Below, piece after piece: positions 15,522-15,983 of a stretch of DNA of 15,983 nt. The translations under genes were made by a program, and so were the position numbers. Source of the DNA: Butyrivibrio sp. (GTDB taxonomy: Bacteria; Bacillota; Clostridia; Lachnospirales; Lachnospiraceae); contig JAILEJ010000176.1 of NCBI GenBank assembly GCA_024688095.1, positions 1 through 15,983 of the forward strand, given 5' to 3'. Within the stretch, counting starts at the first letter, position 1. Each line of letters opens with the position of its first letter. Below the pieces are notes generated by a model. The model was not told where the DNA came from and did not search any database. It worked only from the letters and a program-made list of their open reading frames with translations.

Positions 15522-15983
15522 TTAACCTATCTTAGCCTTACCTGAATTCTTGCTATCCTTTTTGCCTGCAGTTCTAAGGTCAAACCATAATGAAGCTGCG
15601 ATAAAGATAGAAGAATATGTACCTGATACAACACCAACCATAAGTGGAAGTGCAAATGCTCTGATATCAGCAACACCAAATATAAACAGTGAAAGAACCA
15701 TAAGGAATGTTGTTATTGATGTAAACAAACTTCTTGTAAGTGTCTGTGATACACTTGAGTTTACAACGTTTGCAAGTTCATCCTTAGTTCTGGCTCCATG
15801 CATATTCTCACGAATACGGTCGAATGTAACGATTGTATCATTGATTGAATAACCAATAATTGTAAGTACAACAGCTATGAATGTACTACCAACCTGTAAT
15901 CTTGTAAGTGCATAACATACAATTACTATCAAAGCATCATGTGCAAGAGCAATAATTGAAGCTGCACCAAACTTAACATCCTT
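15522..15983 (-). CDS. secF: Protein translocase subunit SecF (or C-terminal half of a fused SecDF), cut by window edge
   Basis: SecF works with SecD in the membrane to drive late steps of Sec export using the proton gradient. The frame enters at the right edge and the last 153 residues are visible. Within this fragment are the conserved FGAASIIALAHDALIV (5-20), GYSINDTIVTFDRIREN (44-60) and VADIRAFALPLMVGVVSGTYSSIF (104-127) segments, which span the final transmembrane helices of the SecF fold. The protein ends in a basic tail rich in Lys and Ser (140-153). Whether it is a separate SecF or the end of a fused SecDF cannot be decided here. Two hairpins follow the stop, the second with a T-run, and recJ comes next. 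Confidence 0.93.
   Translation of the reverse strand, partial: KDVKFGAASIIALAHDALIVIVCYALTRLQVGSTFIAVVLTIIGYSINDTIVTFDRIRENMHGARTKDELANVVNSSVSQTLTRSLFTSITTFLMVLSLFIFGVADIRAFALPLMVGVVSGTYSSIFIAASLWFDLRTAGKKDSKNSGKAKIG

Overview
The window is a gene-dense, A+T-rich stretch of bacterial chromosome. Every gene lies on the minus strand. Gene content, gene order, a meso-diaminopimelate-type MurE and a PASTA-domain kinase/phosphatase pair all point to a Clostridia genome, most likely Lachnospiraceae. I infer this from protein families and order; I see no rRNA or other marker that fixes the genus.

Reading in the direction of transcription (right to left): the 3' part of secF (protein export) enters at the right edge and ends at two hairpins, the second followed by a T-run. 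Then comes recJ (single-strand DNA exonuclease). A 222-bp spacer rich in inverted repeats holds a terminator candidate and a weak promoter candidate. After it runs a tight train of housekeeping genes: murE (peptidoglycan precursor), priA (replication restart helicase), def and fmt (removal and addition of the formyl group of initiator Met), a YugP-like membrane zinc metallopeptidase, rsmB and rlmN (16S and 23S rRNA methyltransferases), stp (PP2C phosphatase), prkC (PASTA Ser/Thr kinase) and rsgA (30S-maturation GTPase). The 5' part of a cation:proton antiporter gene starts 36 bp after rsgA and leaves the window at the left edge.

The train combines cell-wall synthesis, wall-sensing phosphorylation, ribosome maturation and initiator-Met processing. 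Gaps are short (12 to 88 bp) or genes overlap: murE/priA by 32 bp, def/fmt by 1 bp. Most genes are therefore probably co-transcribed. The kinase, its phosphatase, MurE and RsgA sit in one unit; kinase control of RsgA and of wall synthesis is known in other Firmicutes, so the linkage makes functional sense.

No mobile element, CRISPR array, tRNA, rRNA, prophage or defence system is visible. No stretch of more than 300 bases lacks a gene; the longest spacer is 222 bp. I do not find an undescribed multi-gene system. The items most worth a second look are three intergenic structured elements (secF-recJ, recJ-murE, fmt-yugP), the non-PASTA C-terminal extension of PrkC, and an Asp-Asn pair where related antiporters usually carry Asp-Asp. 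Several starts were moved from the longest open frame on ribosome-binding-site evidence (stp, rlmN, yugP-like, recJ).
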